Assembly: GCF_003610805.1 (NCBI RefSeq)
Contig: NZ_RAPF01000007.1
Coordinates: forward strand, 62,001 to 126,000
Direction: 5' to 3'
Source of the DNA: Altericroceibacterium spongiae
GTDB lineage: Bacteria > Pseudomonadota > Alphaproteobacteria > Sphingomonadales > Sphingomonadaceae
DNA length: 64,000 nt
Below, piece by piece: positions 41,399 to 50,011 of this stretch. The number at the start of each line of letters is the position of its first letter. Position 1 is the first letter of the stretch. Below the pieces are notes generated by a model. The model was not told where the DNA came from and searched no databases. It worked only from the letters and a program-made list of their open reading frames with translations. A program made the translations under genes and the position numbers.

Positions 41399-42739
41399 AT
41401 GAAATTCGCTCCCGTAATGCGCGCTACCGCCTTGCTGACAGCTGTTGCGATGGTACCCGTAGCCACTGCTGGTCTGGCGCAGGTTGATGGCAAAGTATCG
41501 CCTGAATTCAACAAGCTTTTTGCCGTCTATCAGCGGATCAAAAGCAGTTATGTTGAGCCGGTGGATGACGATACACTTATCCGTGGAGCCATCGATGGCA
41601 TGCTCTCTTCGCTCGATCCGCATTCCTCTTATCTCGACGGGGCGGCGCTTGACCGTCTCGAAACCATGATCGACGGTAATTATCAGGGCCTTGGTATTTC
41701 GGTGCAGATGGATGACGGGGCGGTGAAGATCGTCTCACCCTTCAAAGGCAGTCCGGCGGATAAGGCAGGGCTCAAGGCCGGCGATTATATCACTCATATT
41801 GACGGCAAACTGATTTACGGTCTCGAACTCGATGAGGCCGTGGAAAAAATGCGCGGAGAAGCGGGAACGTCGATTACATTGTCGATTTTCCGGCCGGGAC
41901 GCGACGAACCGTTCGATGTAGATGTTACACGCGGGGTGATTGAGCTGGAACCGGTGACTTATGAGCTTCAGGACGGTAAGATCGGTGTGGTCAGTGTCAA
42001 TGAGTTCAGCCGTGATGTCGGTAAGGATGTCCACGATGCTCTGAATGATCTTCGCCAGCAGGCGGGTGGTTCGCTGGAAGGTCTGGTGCTCGATCTGCGG
42101 CGCAATCCGGGTGGTTCGCTTGATGAAGCGGTGGCACTGTCCGATCTGTTTCTCGACGATGGACAGATCGTATCGCAACGCGGCCGCACGAAGCGCGATA
42201 CGATCTATTACGATGCCGAAACGGTCTATCCCGGCGATGCTGCGGAAGGTCTGCCGATGATTGTGCTGATCGATGCCGGCTCTGCGTCTGCCAGCGAAAT
42301 CGTTGCCGGGGCGCTGCAGGATCAGCATCGTGCACTGATTATGGGCGAACGCAGTTTCGGCAAGGGCAGCGTTCAGTCGCTCCTGCCGCTGACGCGGGAC
42401 AGTGCGCTTAAACTGACCACGGCACGTTATTATACACCCTCGGGCCGTTCTGTTCAGGAAGGCGGAATCGATCCCGATATCAAAGTGCCGCAACTCTCCG
42501 ATCCGGATGCTGCGAAGCGGGCGAAATATTCCTATCGTGAATCCGACTTGCGGCGCCATCTGGTCAATGAGGCGGGGCTGGAAGATAAGGATCTCGAAAC
42601 CGATTCCAAACCGGATCCACGTTTCACCGCGACGCCTGAAGAATTGAAAGAGCAGGGGATCGACGATTTCCAGCTTCACTATGCGGTGAAAACGCTGGAG
42701 CGTACGGGCGGCGGCACCGCTCTTGCCGCCCGTAAATAA
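41399..42739 (+). CDS. S41 family carboxyl-terminal processing peptidase (CtpA type)
   Basis: 446 aa. An N-terminal signal peptide ends near VATAGLAQ. A PDZ domain (about 90-165, with GLGISVQMDDG) is followed by the S41 catalytic core: GLVLDLRRNPGGSLDEAV, the nucleophile Ser in GSASASEIVAGAL, and the general-base Lys in SFGKGSVQ. The last about 70 residues are acidic. It probably trims C-termini of periplasmic or outer-membrane proteins, including cell-wall enzymes. It lies 75 bp after the EnvC-like gene. Confidence 0.93.
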   Translation: MKFAPVMRATALLTAVAMVPVATAGLAQVDGKVSPEFNKLFAVYQRIKSSYVEPVDDDTLIRGAIDGMLSSLDPHSSYLDGAALDRLETMIDGNYQGLGISVQMDDGAVKIVSPFKGSPADKAGLKAGDYITHIDGKLIYGLELDEAVEKMRGEAGTSITLSIFRPGRDEPFDVDVTRGVIELEPVTYELQDGKIGVVSVNEFSRDVGKDVHDALNDLRQQAGGSLEGLVLDLRRNPGGSLDEAVALSDLFLDDGQIVSQRGRTKRDTIYYDAETVYPGDAAEGLPMIVLIDAGSASASEIVAGALQDQHRALIMGERSFGKGSVQSLLPLTRDSALKLTTARYYTPSGRSVQEGGIDPDIKVPQLSDPDAAKRAKYSYRESDLRRHLVNEAGLEDKDLETDSKPDPRFTATPEELKEQGIDDFQLHYAVKTLERTGGGTALAARK

Positions 42740-42764
42740 ATCTGGCTGACGGATATATAGAAAC

Positions 42765-43232
42765 GTGATTCCTTCGGACAAACTGGCCCAGCGGCTGGCC
42801 CTCGCTCTTCCGGCGCTTCTGCTCGCCGGAGCCTATATCGGCCAATATGCTTTCGGCCTTTACCCTTGCGAGATGTGCTGGTGGCAGCGTTATCCGCATT
42901 TTGCTGCGCTGGTTCTGGCGCTTGTCTCTACTGTCATACCGCCCAAACGGCTCTGGATCGCACTGGCAGCGCTGGCCATTCTGATCTCCGGCCTGATCGG
43001 CGGATATCATGCCGGTGTTGAATATGGCTGGTGGGAGGGGTTGACCACCTGCTCGACGGTGCCGTCCGGTGGGGAAGATCCCCTGATGGCGATTCTCAAT
43101 GCGCCTTTGGTACGCTGCGACGAGGTTCAGTGGAGTCTATTCGGCATTTCGCTGGCCGGCTGGAACTTCCTTATTTCGACAGCCGGCGCCATAGTGATCG
43201 GAGTTCTTCTGAGGAGAAAGGCACGCGCATGA
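42765..43232 (+). CDS. dsbB: disulfide bond formation protein B
   Basis: 155 aa with four transmembrane helices. The first periplasmic loop has the CEMC redox pair (YPCEMCWWQRYPH). The second has two Cys spaced across a loop (TCSTVPSGG and LVRCDEVQW), as in DsbB/DsbI. It reoxidises a periplasmic thiol oxidase and passes electrons to ubiquinone. The start looks weak. The stop overlaps the coq7 start by ATGA, so ubiquinone-linked dsbB and a ubiquinone hydroxylase are translated together. Confidence 0.93.
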   Translation: MIPSDKLAQRLALALPALLLAGAYIGQYAFGLYPCEMCWWQRYPHFAALVLALVSTVIPPKRLWIALAALAILISGLIGGYHAGVEYGWWEGLTTCSTVPSGGEDPLMAILNAPLVRCDEVQWSLFGISLAGWNFLISTAGAIVIGVLLRRKARA

Positions 43233-43747
43233 CATCTGACCGCTCTTCGATGATCCGGGTGGATCAAGCTGGCGAATATGGTGCGACACGGATTTATGCC
43301 GGTCAGCTGGCGGTCATGGGGGACCGGGCCGATCATTCGACCGAGATTCGCGGTATGGCTGTGCAGGAAGAACGCCACCGGATCGCTTTCGATGCCTTGA
43401 TAGCAAAGCGCGGTGTCCGCCCTACAGCTTTGCAACCAGTCTGGTCGGTTGCCGGTTTCGCATTGGGGGCGGCTACGGCCCTGATCGGTCCCAAAGCTGC
43501 GATGGCCTGTACGGCAGCGATCGAGGAAGAGATCGATATTCACTATACCCGGCAACTGGAAGAGCTGGAAAAGGACGGTGACGATCCTGAGCTCACCGCG
43601 CTGGTCGAGGATTTTCGCGATGAAGAGCGCGAACATCGTGATGCGGCACTGGCTGCCGGGGCGGAAGATGCACCGGCCTATCCTTTGCTCCATGGAGCGA
43701 TTCGTCTGGGATGCCGGATGGCAATCCGGCTTTCGGAAAAAATCTGA
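43229..43747 (+). CDS. coq7: demethoxyubiquinone hydroxylase (Coq7/CLK-1 family)
   Basis: 172 aa from ATG 43229, overlapping the dsbB stop, with GAGGAGAAAGG upstream. The di-iron ligands of the ferritin-like Coq7 fold are present in order: DQAGEYGA, VQEERHR, AIEEEIDIHY and DEEREHRD. It performs the penultimate hydroxylation in ubiquinone synthesis at the inner membrane. This is the Coq7 branch used by alphaproteobacteria instead of UbiF. Confidence 0.95.
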   Translation: MTSDRSSMIRVDQAGEYGATRIYAGQLAVMGDRADHSTEIRGMAVQEERHRIAFDALIAKRGVRPTALQPVWSVAGFALGAATALIGPKAAMACTAAIEEEIDIHYTRQLEELEKDGDDPELTALVEDFRDEEREHRDAALAAGAEDAPAYPLLHGAIRLGCRMAIRLSEKI

Positions 43748-43846
43748 AGCGTGAAACGGACAATCGGTTTATCGGTTTCAGAGAATATTCACGGCCGTTG
43801 CCGAAAAATATATGTTGATGGGGATGATCCCCGTGGAAGGAACGTC

Positions 43847-44434
43847 ATGAAACGCCAGATTGCTTCGTTTGTCGCCTCCGCGCTGACGCTTGCAGGCCTC
43901 GCTTGCCTGTCCACGCCAGCGGCTGCCCAGGATAAGGGCGGAGATAAAGTCAATCAGGTGATTGTCTATGGTGATGATCCGTGCCCCGAATCGAGTGACG
44001 GAACCATCACTGTCTGTGCGCGGCTGGATGAGAGCGAACGCTATCGCATACCTGAAGGTCTGCGGCATAGTGATGACCCGGCCAATCAAAGCTGGACGGA
44101 CCGTGTCCGCTCCTATGAAACGGTAGGTGATTTCGGGGCCCTGTCCTGCACGCCTGTCGGAGCGGGCGGCGATCTTGGCTGCACGCAGAAACTGATAGAT
44201 GCCGCTTATGCTGAAAAGCGCACCGGCTCCTCGGTTCGTTTCAAACAATTGATCGAGGAAGAACGGGCGAAACGTCTTTCCAAGATCGATGAGGAAGCGG
44301 CTGAAACGCAATCGCGCGTCGAAGAAATCGAGAAGGAATATCTCGAACGGCAGCGGCGCGCTCAGGAAGAGCAGACCCCGGACGAAAAGGATGCGTCCGA
44401 AGCGCCTTTGCCCAAGCCTGATGATAATCAGTAA
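43847..44434 (+). CDS. conserved secreted protein of unknown function (sphingomonad family)
   Basis: 195 aa from ATG 43847, which has GGAAGG upstream. A signal peptide (KRQIASFVASALTLAGLACLSTPAAA) ends near residue 26. The core VNQVIVYGDDPCP...TVCARLDESERYRIPEGL resembles a family often seen, but without assigned function, in sphingomonads. It has four Cys that could form two disulfides. The C-terminal about 60 residues (KQLIEEERAKRLSKIDEEAAE onward) are a charged helix, probable coiled coil, with an acidic Pro-rich end. It follows coq7 by 99 bp. Confidence 0.75.
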   Translation: MKRQIASFVASALTLAGLACLSTPAAAQDKGGDKVNQVIVYGDDPCPESSDGTITVCARLDESERYRIPEGLRHSDDPANQSWTDRVRSYETVGDFGALSCTPVGAGGDLGCTQKLIDAAYAEKRTGSSVRFKQLIEEERAKRLSKIDEEAAETQSRVEEIEKEYLERQRRAQEEQTPDEKDASEAPLPKPDDNQ

Positions 44435-44469
44435 AGCCGGTTTAACCAGACTCTTGTAGGGTTTTTGCT

Positions 44470-45600
44470 ATGAATAGCCCTCAAGTGATTCTCTCGGTCT
44501 TCGGCACCCGGCCGGAAGCGATCAAAATGTTTCCGGTAATCCGCGGATTGGCGGCCGATCCCCGGCTGGAATCGCGCGTGTGCGTCAGTGGACAGCATCG
44601 CGCTATTCTGGATCAGGTGCTGGAGATTTCCGGCATAAAACCTGATCACGATCTGGCCGTCATGCAGCCCGATCAGACGCTGGATGCGCTGACTGTCAAT
44701 CTGCTGACTGGTCTTGGTCAGGTTATGGATGAGGAAAAACCGGACTGGGTTCTGGTTCAGGGGGATACTGCCACAGCCATGTGCGGAGCACTGGCGGCTT
44801 ATTATCGTAAGATTCCGGTGGCCCATCTCGAGGCGGGGCTGCGATCGGGCAATATCCATCACCCCTGGCCTGAAGAGGTCAATCGTAAGATTATCGGTAC
44901 GATTGCCGCGCTGCATTTTGCGCCGACTGAAACCGCACAGCAGGCATTGCTGCGCGAAAATGTGAACCCATCGACCGTCCATGTTACCGGCAATAGCGTG
45001 ATCGATGCGCTGCACTGGATCACTGGAACGATCAAGCAACGACCCGAACTCGTGGCGGGTCTGGCCGATGTCGAAAAGCGTTTTGCGGGCAAGCGGATTA
45101 TCGGCGTAACCAGCCACAGACGGGAGAATTTCGGCGGCGGGCTGGAAGCGATTGCCGAAGCTATACGTCGTCTGGCTGAGCGCAATGACGTCGCGATGAT
45201 TTTCCCGGTCCATCCCAACCCCAATGTTCGCAAGGTGATGGAAACGGTGCTGGGCGATTGCGCCAATGTGGCTTTGATAGAACCGCTAGATTATCCGCAT
45301 TTTGCCCGGCTGCTCGATATTTCGACACTGATTCTGACCGATAGCGGCGGCGTGCAGGAGGAAGCGCCTGCTCTCGGTAAACCTGTGCTTGTAATGCGTG
45401 AAACCACTGAGAGGCCCGAAGGGGTAGAGGCGGGAACCGCTAAACTTGTCGGAACCGATACGGATCGGATTGTCTATGAAACTGAACGTCTGCTCGATGA
45501 TGAGGGTGCCTATGCCGCGATGGCGCGTGCGCATAACCCCTTCGGTGACGGCCAGACCGCACAGCGCATTGTCGATCTTTTCGCGCAAACGGACTGCTGA
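44470..45600 (+). CDS. wecB: UDP-N-acetylglucosamine 2-epimerase (non-hydrolysing)
   Basis: 376 aa. GT-B-like epimerase with the opening VFGTRPEAIKMFPVI, then VQGDTATAMCGALAAYY, HLEAGLRSGNIHHPWPEE, GVTSHRRENFGGG, and DSGGVQEEAPALGKPVLVMRE with TERPEGVEAGTA. It interconverts UDP-GlcNAc and UDP-ManNAc. It is followed 44 bp later by the UDP-ManNAc dehydrogenase, so the two form a dedicated UDP-ManNAcA route for an extracellular polysaccharide or glycan. No glycosyltransferase or export gene is adjacent. Confidence 0.95.
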   Translation: MNSPQVILSVFGTRPEAIKMFPVIRGLAADPRLESRVCVSGQHRAILDQVLEISGIKPDHDLAVMQPDQTLDALTVNLLTGLGQVMDEEKPDWVLVQGDTATAMCGALAAYYRKIPVAHLEAGLRSGNIHHPWPEEVNRKIIGTIAALHFAPTETAQQALLRENVNPSTVHVTGNSVIDALHWITGTIKQRPELVAGLADVEKRFAGKRIIGVTSHRRENFGGGLEAIAEAIRRLAERNDVAMIFPVHPNPNVRKVMETVLGDCANVALIEPLDYPHFARLLDISTLILTDSGGVQEEAPALGKPVLVMRETTERPEGVEAGTAKLVGTDTDRIVYETERLLDDEGAYAAMARAHNPFGDGQTAQRIVDLFAQTDC

Positions 45601-45644
45601 TTACCCTTATTTTACGCTCCTGCGCCTAAGCGTCGGGAAACGGT

Positions 45645-46934
45645 ATGGAAAGGCGACAGATGCGGGGCACAGAACAACCCAGAGTGAGTGTAATCGGTCT
45701 TGGATATATTGGTCTGCCCACGGCGGCAATTATCGCACGGGCAGGTATGCCGGTGACGGGAACCGATGTTTCGCAAAATGTCGTCGATACAATCAATCGC
45801 GGTGAAATCCATATTGAGGAAGTCGATCTCGACGGTCTCGTGCAGGGTGTTGTCCAGCGCGGATTGCTGAAAGCATCTCTGGATATCGCGCCGGCGGATG
45901 TCTTCGTCATTGCCGTTCCGACCCCTTTTCTGAAGGATGGTCAGCACACGCCGGACGATTCATATGTTCTCGAAGCGGCGCGGCATGTTTCGAAAGTGCT
46001 CAAACCTGGAGACACCGTCATTCTGGAGTCCACCTCTCCAGTGGGCACGACCGAGAAGATGCGCGATCTGATAGCTGAAATGCGGACCGATCTCGCTATG
46101 CCGGGCCTCACCAGCGGAACACCCGATATTTCGATCGCTTATTGTCCGGAACGTGTGCTGCCCGGCCGGATTTTGGAAGAGCTGACCAATAATGACCGTT
46201 CGATCGGAGGCATTACGCCGCGCTGCGCGCGCAAGGCGCTGGCTTTCTACAAGCGGTTTGTACGCGGAACTTGCGTCACGACCGATTCACGTTCAGCCGA
46301 AATGACCAAGCTGGTCGAAAATGCCTATCGCGATGTGAATATCGCTTTCGCCAATGAGCTGTCCATGGTCGCCGATGCGATGGATATGGATGTGTGGGAA
46401 GTAATCCGTCTGGCAAATCGCCATCCGCGGGTAAATATCCTTCAGCCTGGGCCAGGTGTCGGAGGGCATTGTATCGCCGTGGACCCCTGGTTCATCGTGC
46501 ATGGCGCACCCGAACAGGCGCAGATGATCCGGACGGCAAGACAGGTAAACGATGCCAAGATTCATCATGTCATCGCTGAAGCGTCGGAGCTGGTCGAGGC
46601 TAATCCCGATGTGAGCGTTGCCTGTCTGGGGCTGGCTTTCAAAGCCAATATCGATGATTTCCGCGAAAGTCCCGCCCGGCTGGTGGCTGCGTCCCTCGCG
46701 CGCCGGTTCGGGGACCAGATTCATGTCGTCGAACCCTATGCTGCCGAATTGCCGCTTGAATTCGAAGGCACAGGAGCGAGCGGTATCGATATCGACACGG
46801 CGCTGGAAGATTGCGGCATTCTGATCGTGCTGGTGGATCACGATGTGTTCAAGTCCGTGCCGCTGGCCGAACGGGCCGACAAGATCGTCTATGATACGCG
46901 TGGCATCTGGCCGGATCAGCCCAAAGGCCGCTAA
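45645..46934 (+). CDS. wecC: UDP-N-acetyl-D-mannosamine dehydrogenase
   Basis: 429 aa. The N-terminal Rossmann motif VIGLGYIGLPTAA starts near residue 15. FVIAVPTPF and STSPVGTTEKM follow. The central helix has KLVENAYRDVNIAFANEL, and the catalytic Cys is in GPGVGGHCIAVDPWF. The C-terminal domain begins with LGLAFKANIDDFRESPA. It oxidises UDP-ManNAc to UDP-ManNAcA with two NAD. The nearest alternatives, UDP-glucose and GDP-mannose dehydrogenases, are less likely because wecB sits directly upstream. Confidence 0.92.
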   Translation: MERRQMRGTEQPRVSVIGLGYIGLPTAAIIARAGMPVTGTDVSQNVVDTINRGEIHIEEVDLDGLVQGVVQRGLLKASLDIAPADVFVIAVPTPFLKDGQHTPDDSYVLEAARHVSKVLKPGDTVILESTSPVGTTEKMRDLIAEMRTDLAMPGLTSGTPDISIAYCPERVLPGRILEELTNNDRSIGGITPRCARKALAFYKRFVRGTCVTTDSRSAEMTKLVENAYRDVNIAFANELSMVADAMDMDVWEVIRLANRHPRVNILQPGPGVGGHCIAVDPWFIVHGAPEQAQMIRTARQVNDAKIHHVIAEASELVEANPDVSVACLGLAFKANIDDFRESPARLVAASLARRFGDQIHVVEPYAAELPLEFEGTGASGIDIDTALEDCGILIVLVDHDVFKSVPLAERADKIVYDTRGIWPDQPKGR

Positions 46935-46939
46935 GCGGT

Positions 46940-46982
46940 TCTGAAAGGCCGCCCCGGCAAAGAAGCGGTAGCGGCCTTCAGA
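46940..46982. terminator. hairpin terminator between wecC and fabI
   Basis: CTGAAAGGCCGC (46941-46952) pairs with GCGGCCTTCAG (46971-46981), one A bulged, around an 18-nt loop. It lies between convergent gene ends, a few bp past the wecC stop and 11 bp past the fabI stop, so it can serve both. Confidence 0.7.
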
Positions 46983-46992
46983 CAGATTGCGC

Positions 46993-47799
46993 TCAGGCGA
47001 GCGAGATATCCGGCGCGTCTTCCTGTTTCATGCCGACCAGATGATACCCGGCATCGACATGATGCACCTCCCCGGTCACACCCGATGCCAGATCGGACAG
47101 GAGATAAAGCCCCGCGCCGCCGACATCCTCGATGGTCACATTGCGGCGCAGCGGTGAATTCAGCTCATTCCATTTGAGGATATAACGGAAATCGCCGATC
47201 CCGCTGGCGGCCAGTGTCTTGATCGGGCCGGCGGAAATCGCATTCACCCGAATATTCTGCGGGCCGAGATCGTTGGCGAGATATTGCACGCTGGTTTCCA
47301 GCGCGGCTTTGGCCACACCCATCACATTATAATGCGGCACAACCTTTTCCGCCCCGTAATAGGTAAGAGTCAGTACTGAGCCACCCGCTTCAGGCATCAT
47401 CTCGATGGCTCGCCTGGTGACGGCCACAAGGCTGTATGCCGAAATGTTCATCGTCATGAGGAAATTGTCGAGGCTGGTATCGACATATTTCCCGCGCAAT
47501 TCGTTCTTGTCGGAAAAACCGATGGCGTGAACGATGAAATCGAGATTGTCCCACTGACTTTTCAATTCATCGAAAGCCGCGTCGAGTTTGACCATATCGG
47601 ACACATCGCATTCGATCAGAATGTCCGATCCCAGGCTCTCTGCCAGCGGTCTGACCCGCTTCAGCAATGCGTCGCCCTGATAGGTGAAAGCCAGCTCCGC
47701 GCCCTGTTCGCGCAGCTTCTGTGCGATACCCCAGGCCAGCGATTTATCGTTCGCCAGCCCCATTATCAGGCCCCGCTTGCCCTCCATAAGACCGCTCAT
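46993..47799 (-). CDS. fabI: enoyl-[acyl-carrier-protein] reductase (NADH), FabI
   Basis: 268 aa from ATG 47799, where GGAGGAA gives a strong ribosome site; an upstream in-frame start lacks one. SDR fold with LIMGLANDKSLAWGIA (cofactor motif), HAIGFSDKNEL, and the catalytic Tyr-Tyr-Lys set in LTYYGAEKVVPHYNVMGVAKAAL. KTLAASGIGDF follows. It reduces trans-2-enoyl-ACP in the last step of each fatty-acid elongation cycle, and is the target of triclosan-type inhibitors. It converges with wecC. Confidence 0.96.
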   Translation of the reverse strand: MSGLMEGKRGLIMGLANDKSLAWGIAQKLREQGAELAFTYQGDALLKRVRPLAESLGSDILIECDVSDMVKLDAAFDELKSQWDNLDFIVHAIGFSDKNELRGKYVDTSLDNFLMTMNISAYSLVAVTRRAIEMMPEAGGSVLTLTYYGAEKVVPHYNVMGVAKAALETSVQYLANDLGPQNIRVNAISAGPIKTLAASGIGDFRYILKWNELNSPLRRNVTIEDVGGAGLYLLSDLASGVTGEVHHVDAGYHLVGMKQEDAPDISLA

Positions 47800-47829
47800 C
47801 AACGTGTTCCTCCGTATACTCTTCAATTC

Positions 47830-48846
47830 TTAAGCTTTTGTGCGGGCCCGGTTATCCGCCTGACCGATCCAGTCGGTTTCTTCGGGGGTTTCTGCCAAAG
47901 CCGCATTCAGCTCCGCACCCATTACCATCCCTAAGCCGACGAGCCAGAAAAAGAAAAGCGCGATCATCATTCCGGCAAGCGATCCATAGGTCAGATCGTA
48001 GCTGAACATGCTGCGCAGAAGCGGCGGCAAGGCCAGCGTCACCAGCATCCACCACAAGGTGACCAGCAAAGCCCCCGGCCATTTGGGATAACGTTTGTGG
48101 CGATAGGCGGCCGGCGTAAGCGTGTAGAACAGCAGATAGATCGATCCGAACAGCCCGAAAGCGGGAATAATGCGGGAAAAAGAAAGCCTTCCCAGCCAGG
48201 CGCTGAACTGTGGAAAAAAGGCTTCGATCACTTCCTGTGCGGCGCCGATCAGCACTTGCAGCACCAGCGATGTCATCAGCAACACGACCGCACCGATAAT
48301 GATCCCGGTCGACAGCAGGCGGTATTTCCAGAAAGCGGCTGTTGCCTTTGTGCCATAGGCACGGCGCAAAAGGTCCCGGATGGTTTCGATAAGACTGCCA
48401 ACCGTCCACAGGCCGAACAGGCCGCCAGCCCAGAGCAGCCATCCGCTGCGATTTTCGACCACGCTCCGGGCTACCGGTTCGATCACATTGCCGACAACCG
48501 GGGGCAAGGCATAGAGCACAGCATTGATGGAGGCCATGCGTTCGCTGTCCTCGCCGATCAGAGCGAAGAGAGCTGCGCCAGTAATGAAAAAGGGAAAGAT
48601 CGCCAGCATGGCCATATAGGCCAGATTGCCGGCATGGATAAAACCGTCATTATAAGTGCCCATGAAGACACGCTTCATGACTTCGAAAGCGCGCGTTCCC
48701 GGCCCCATATGGCGATGCACGCTGCTGCGAATATCGTGCCTTTGATGCAGGGCTGCGCGGCGCCGGGCCTCAGGCGAATAGTCACGAACGGGCGGTCCGC
48801 CTTCGGGCAGACCATTCTTATCTGTCGGGATGTCCGATCGTGCCAT
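47830..48846 (-). CDS. YihY/virulence factor BrkB family protein (second paralogue)
   Basis: 338 aa with about six transmembrane helices and a hydrophilic Arg/His-rich N-terminus of about 60 residues. BrkB signature: GNLAYMAMLAIFPFFITGAAL in the first helix, and the C-terminal YGSLAGMMIALFFFWLVGLGMVMGAELNAALAE. It is longer than, and clearly different in sequence from, the BrkB protein at 5435-6313. It lies 30 bp before fabI on the same strand, so the pair may share a transcript. Function unknown. Confidence 0.87.
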   Translation of the reverse strand: MARSDIPTDKNGLPEGGPPVRDYSPEARRRAALHQRHDIRSSVHRHMGPGTRAFEVMKRVFMGTYNDGFIHAGNLAYMAMLAIFPFFITGAALFALIGEDSERMASINAVLYALPPVVGNVIEPVARSVVENRSGWLLWAGGLFGLWTVGSLIETIRDLLRRAYGTKATAAFWKYRLLSTGIIIGAVVLLMTSLVLQVLIGAAQEVIEAFFPQFSAWLGRLSFSRIIPAFGLFGSIYLLFYTLTPAAYRHKRYPKWPGALLVTLWWMLVTLALPPLLRSMFSYDLTYGSLAGMMIALFFFWLVGLGMVMGAELNAALAETPEETDWIGQADNRARTKA

Positions 48847-48921
48847 CCGGTCTTTCGTTTCTGCCGCTATAGAATTGACCCCGCAGTCGTTTCAGCGGGG
48901 CCAAAAAGGGGGACACAAACG

Positions 48922-49887
48922 TCAAACGCCCAGATCGGCCCGCGGGTTTCCGGAATCTTTCCAGTCGCCAAGTCTGTTGGACAATGCAGCCATATCTTTG
49001 GGCAGATGAATTTCCAGCCGGACAAGCTGGTCTCCGCGTCCGCCGCCCTTCTTCGAGAAGCCCTTGCCGCGCAGGCGCAAAATTTTGCCGGAATCCGAAC
49101 CTGCTCCCACGGTCAGCATCACTGCGCCATCTACTGTGGGCACTTTGACCTTTGCGCCGTTTACCGCTTCGTCCAGGGTAATGGGCAAGTCGAGCCGGAC
49201 ATTGTCGCCTTCGCGTTCGAAAAAGCTGTGCGGCTGAATATCGATCGTGACCAGAGCATCGCCGGCACCGCCAGGCCCTTGTTCGCCCTTGCCGGACAGA
49301 CGCATCTGCGTCCCGTCCTCAACGCCGGCCGGCAGCTTGAGATCGATAGTTTTGCCATCGCTCAGCGTGATGCGCTGGGGGGAAAGCGTCGCTGCATCTA
49401 TAAACGGGACTTTCAGGCGATACTGGACATTGGCACCTTTCGGGGGAGGGCGGTGAAAGCCACGCGATCCGCCTCCGCCCATTCCGCTACCCATGCCGCC
49501 CCTGGCCCGGCCGCCGCCGAACAGGCCTTCGAAAATATCACCGAGATCTTCGGCCGCAAAGCTGTTCTCATGGCCGCCAAAGCCCTGAGAGCTCGCGCGC
49601 GACCCGCCCCGAAAGCCGCCCGCATGTCCGCCACCACCCCCCATGCCGAAAGGCATTGTCGGGTTTCCCTCCGCATCGATCTCGCCCCGGTCGAACCGCG
49701 CGCGCTTTTCCTTATCGGATAACAGGTCATAGGCCTGCGTCACCTGAGAGAAACGCTCTGCAGCCTTGGGATTATCCTTATTGCGGTCGGGATGGAGTTC
49801 CTTGGCCAGCTTGCGATAAGCGGATTTGATGTCTTTTTCGTTCGCTGACCGCGAAACGCCAAGGGTTGTATAGGGATCTGCTGCCAT
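48922..49887 (-). CDS. DnaJ/CbpA-family co-chaperone
   Basis: 321 aa. The N-terminal J domain has the HPD tripeptide in KLAKELHPDRNK, which activates DnaK ATPase. A Gly-rich linker (about 75-145, with repeats of MGGGGG and GGRARGG) follows, then two C-terminal substrate-binding beta domains (GANVQYRLKVPFIDAATL, VDGAVMLTVGAG, LRLRGKGF). The zinc-finger cysteines of DnaJ itself are missing, so this is the CbpA/DjlA-like type B co-chaperone. It is divergent from pdxH. DnaK is not in the window. Confidence 0.91.
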   Translation of the reverse strand: MAADPYTTLGVSRSANEKDIKSAYRKLAKELHPDRNKDNPKAAERFSQVTQAYDLLSDKEKRARFDRGEIDAEGNPTMPFGMGGGGGHAGGFRGGSRASSQGFGGHENSFAAEDLGDIFEGLFGGGRARGGMGSGMGGGGSRGFHRPPPKGANVQYRLKVPFIDAATLSPQRITLSDGKTIDLKLPAGVEDGTQMRLSGKGEQGPGGAGDALVTIDIQPHSFFEREGDNVRLDLPITLDEAVNGAKVKVPTVDGAVMLTVGAGSDSGKILRLRGKGFSKKGGGRGDQLVRLEIHLPKDMAALSNRLGDWKDSGNPRADLGV

Positions 49888-50011
49888 GGTGTATTAGCTA
49901 AGTAATGCAATGTAACTGTGCAAGCTCAAGACTTCCTTCTTTTGCGCGCACGGGATAGGTGCTTGAGCATTACTGACCCTTGCGGTCAATCCTTTGCCAG
50001 GCGGAGCGCAG

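Noticed and set aside
41735-42781. 348-codon minus-strand frame across the CtpA-type protease
   Set aside because: Antisense to an intact S41 protease; no family resemblance.
48097-49722. 541-codon plus-strand frame spanning the BrkB and DnaJ-family genes
   Set aside because: Crosses two well-defined genes on the minus strand; low-complexity His/Gln/Arg content typical of shadows.
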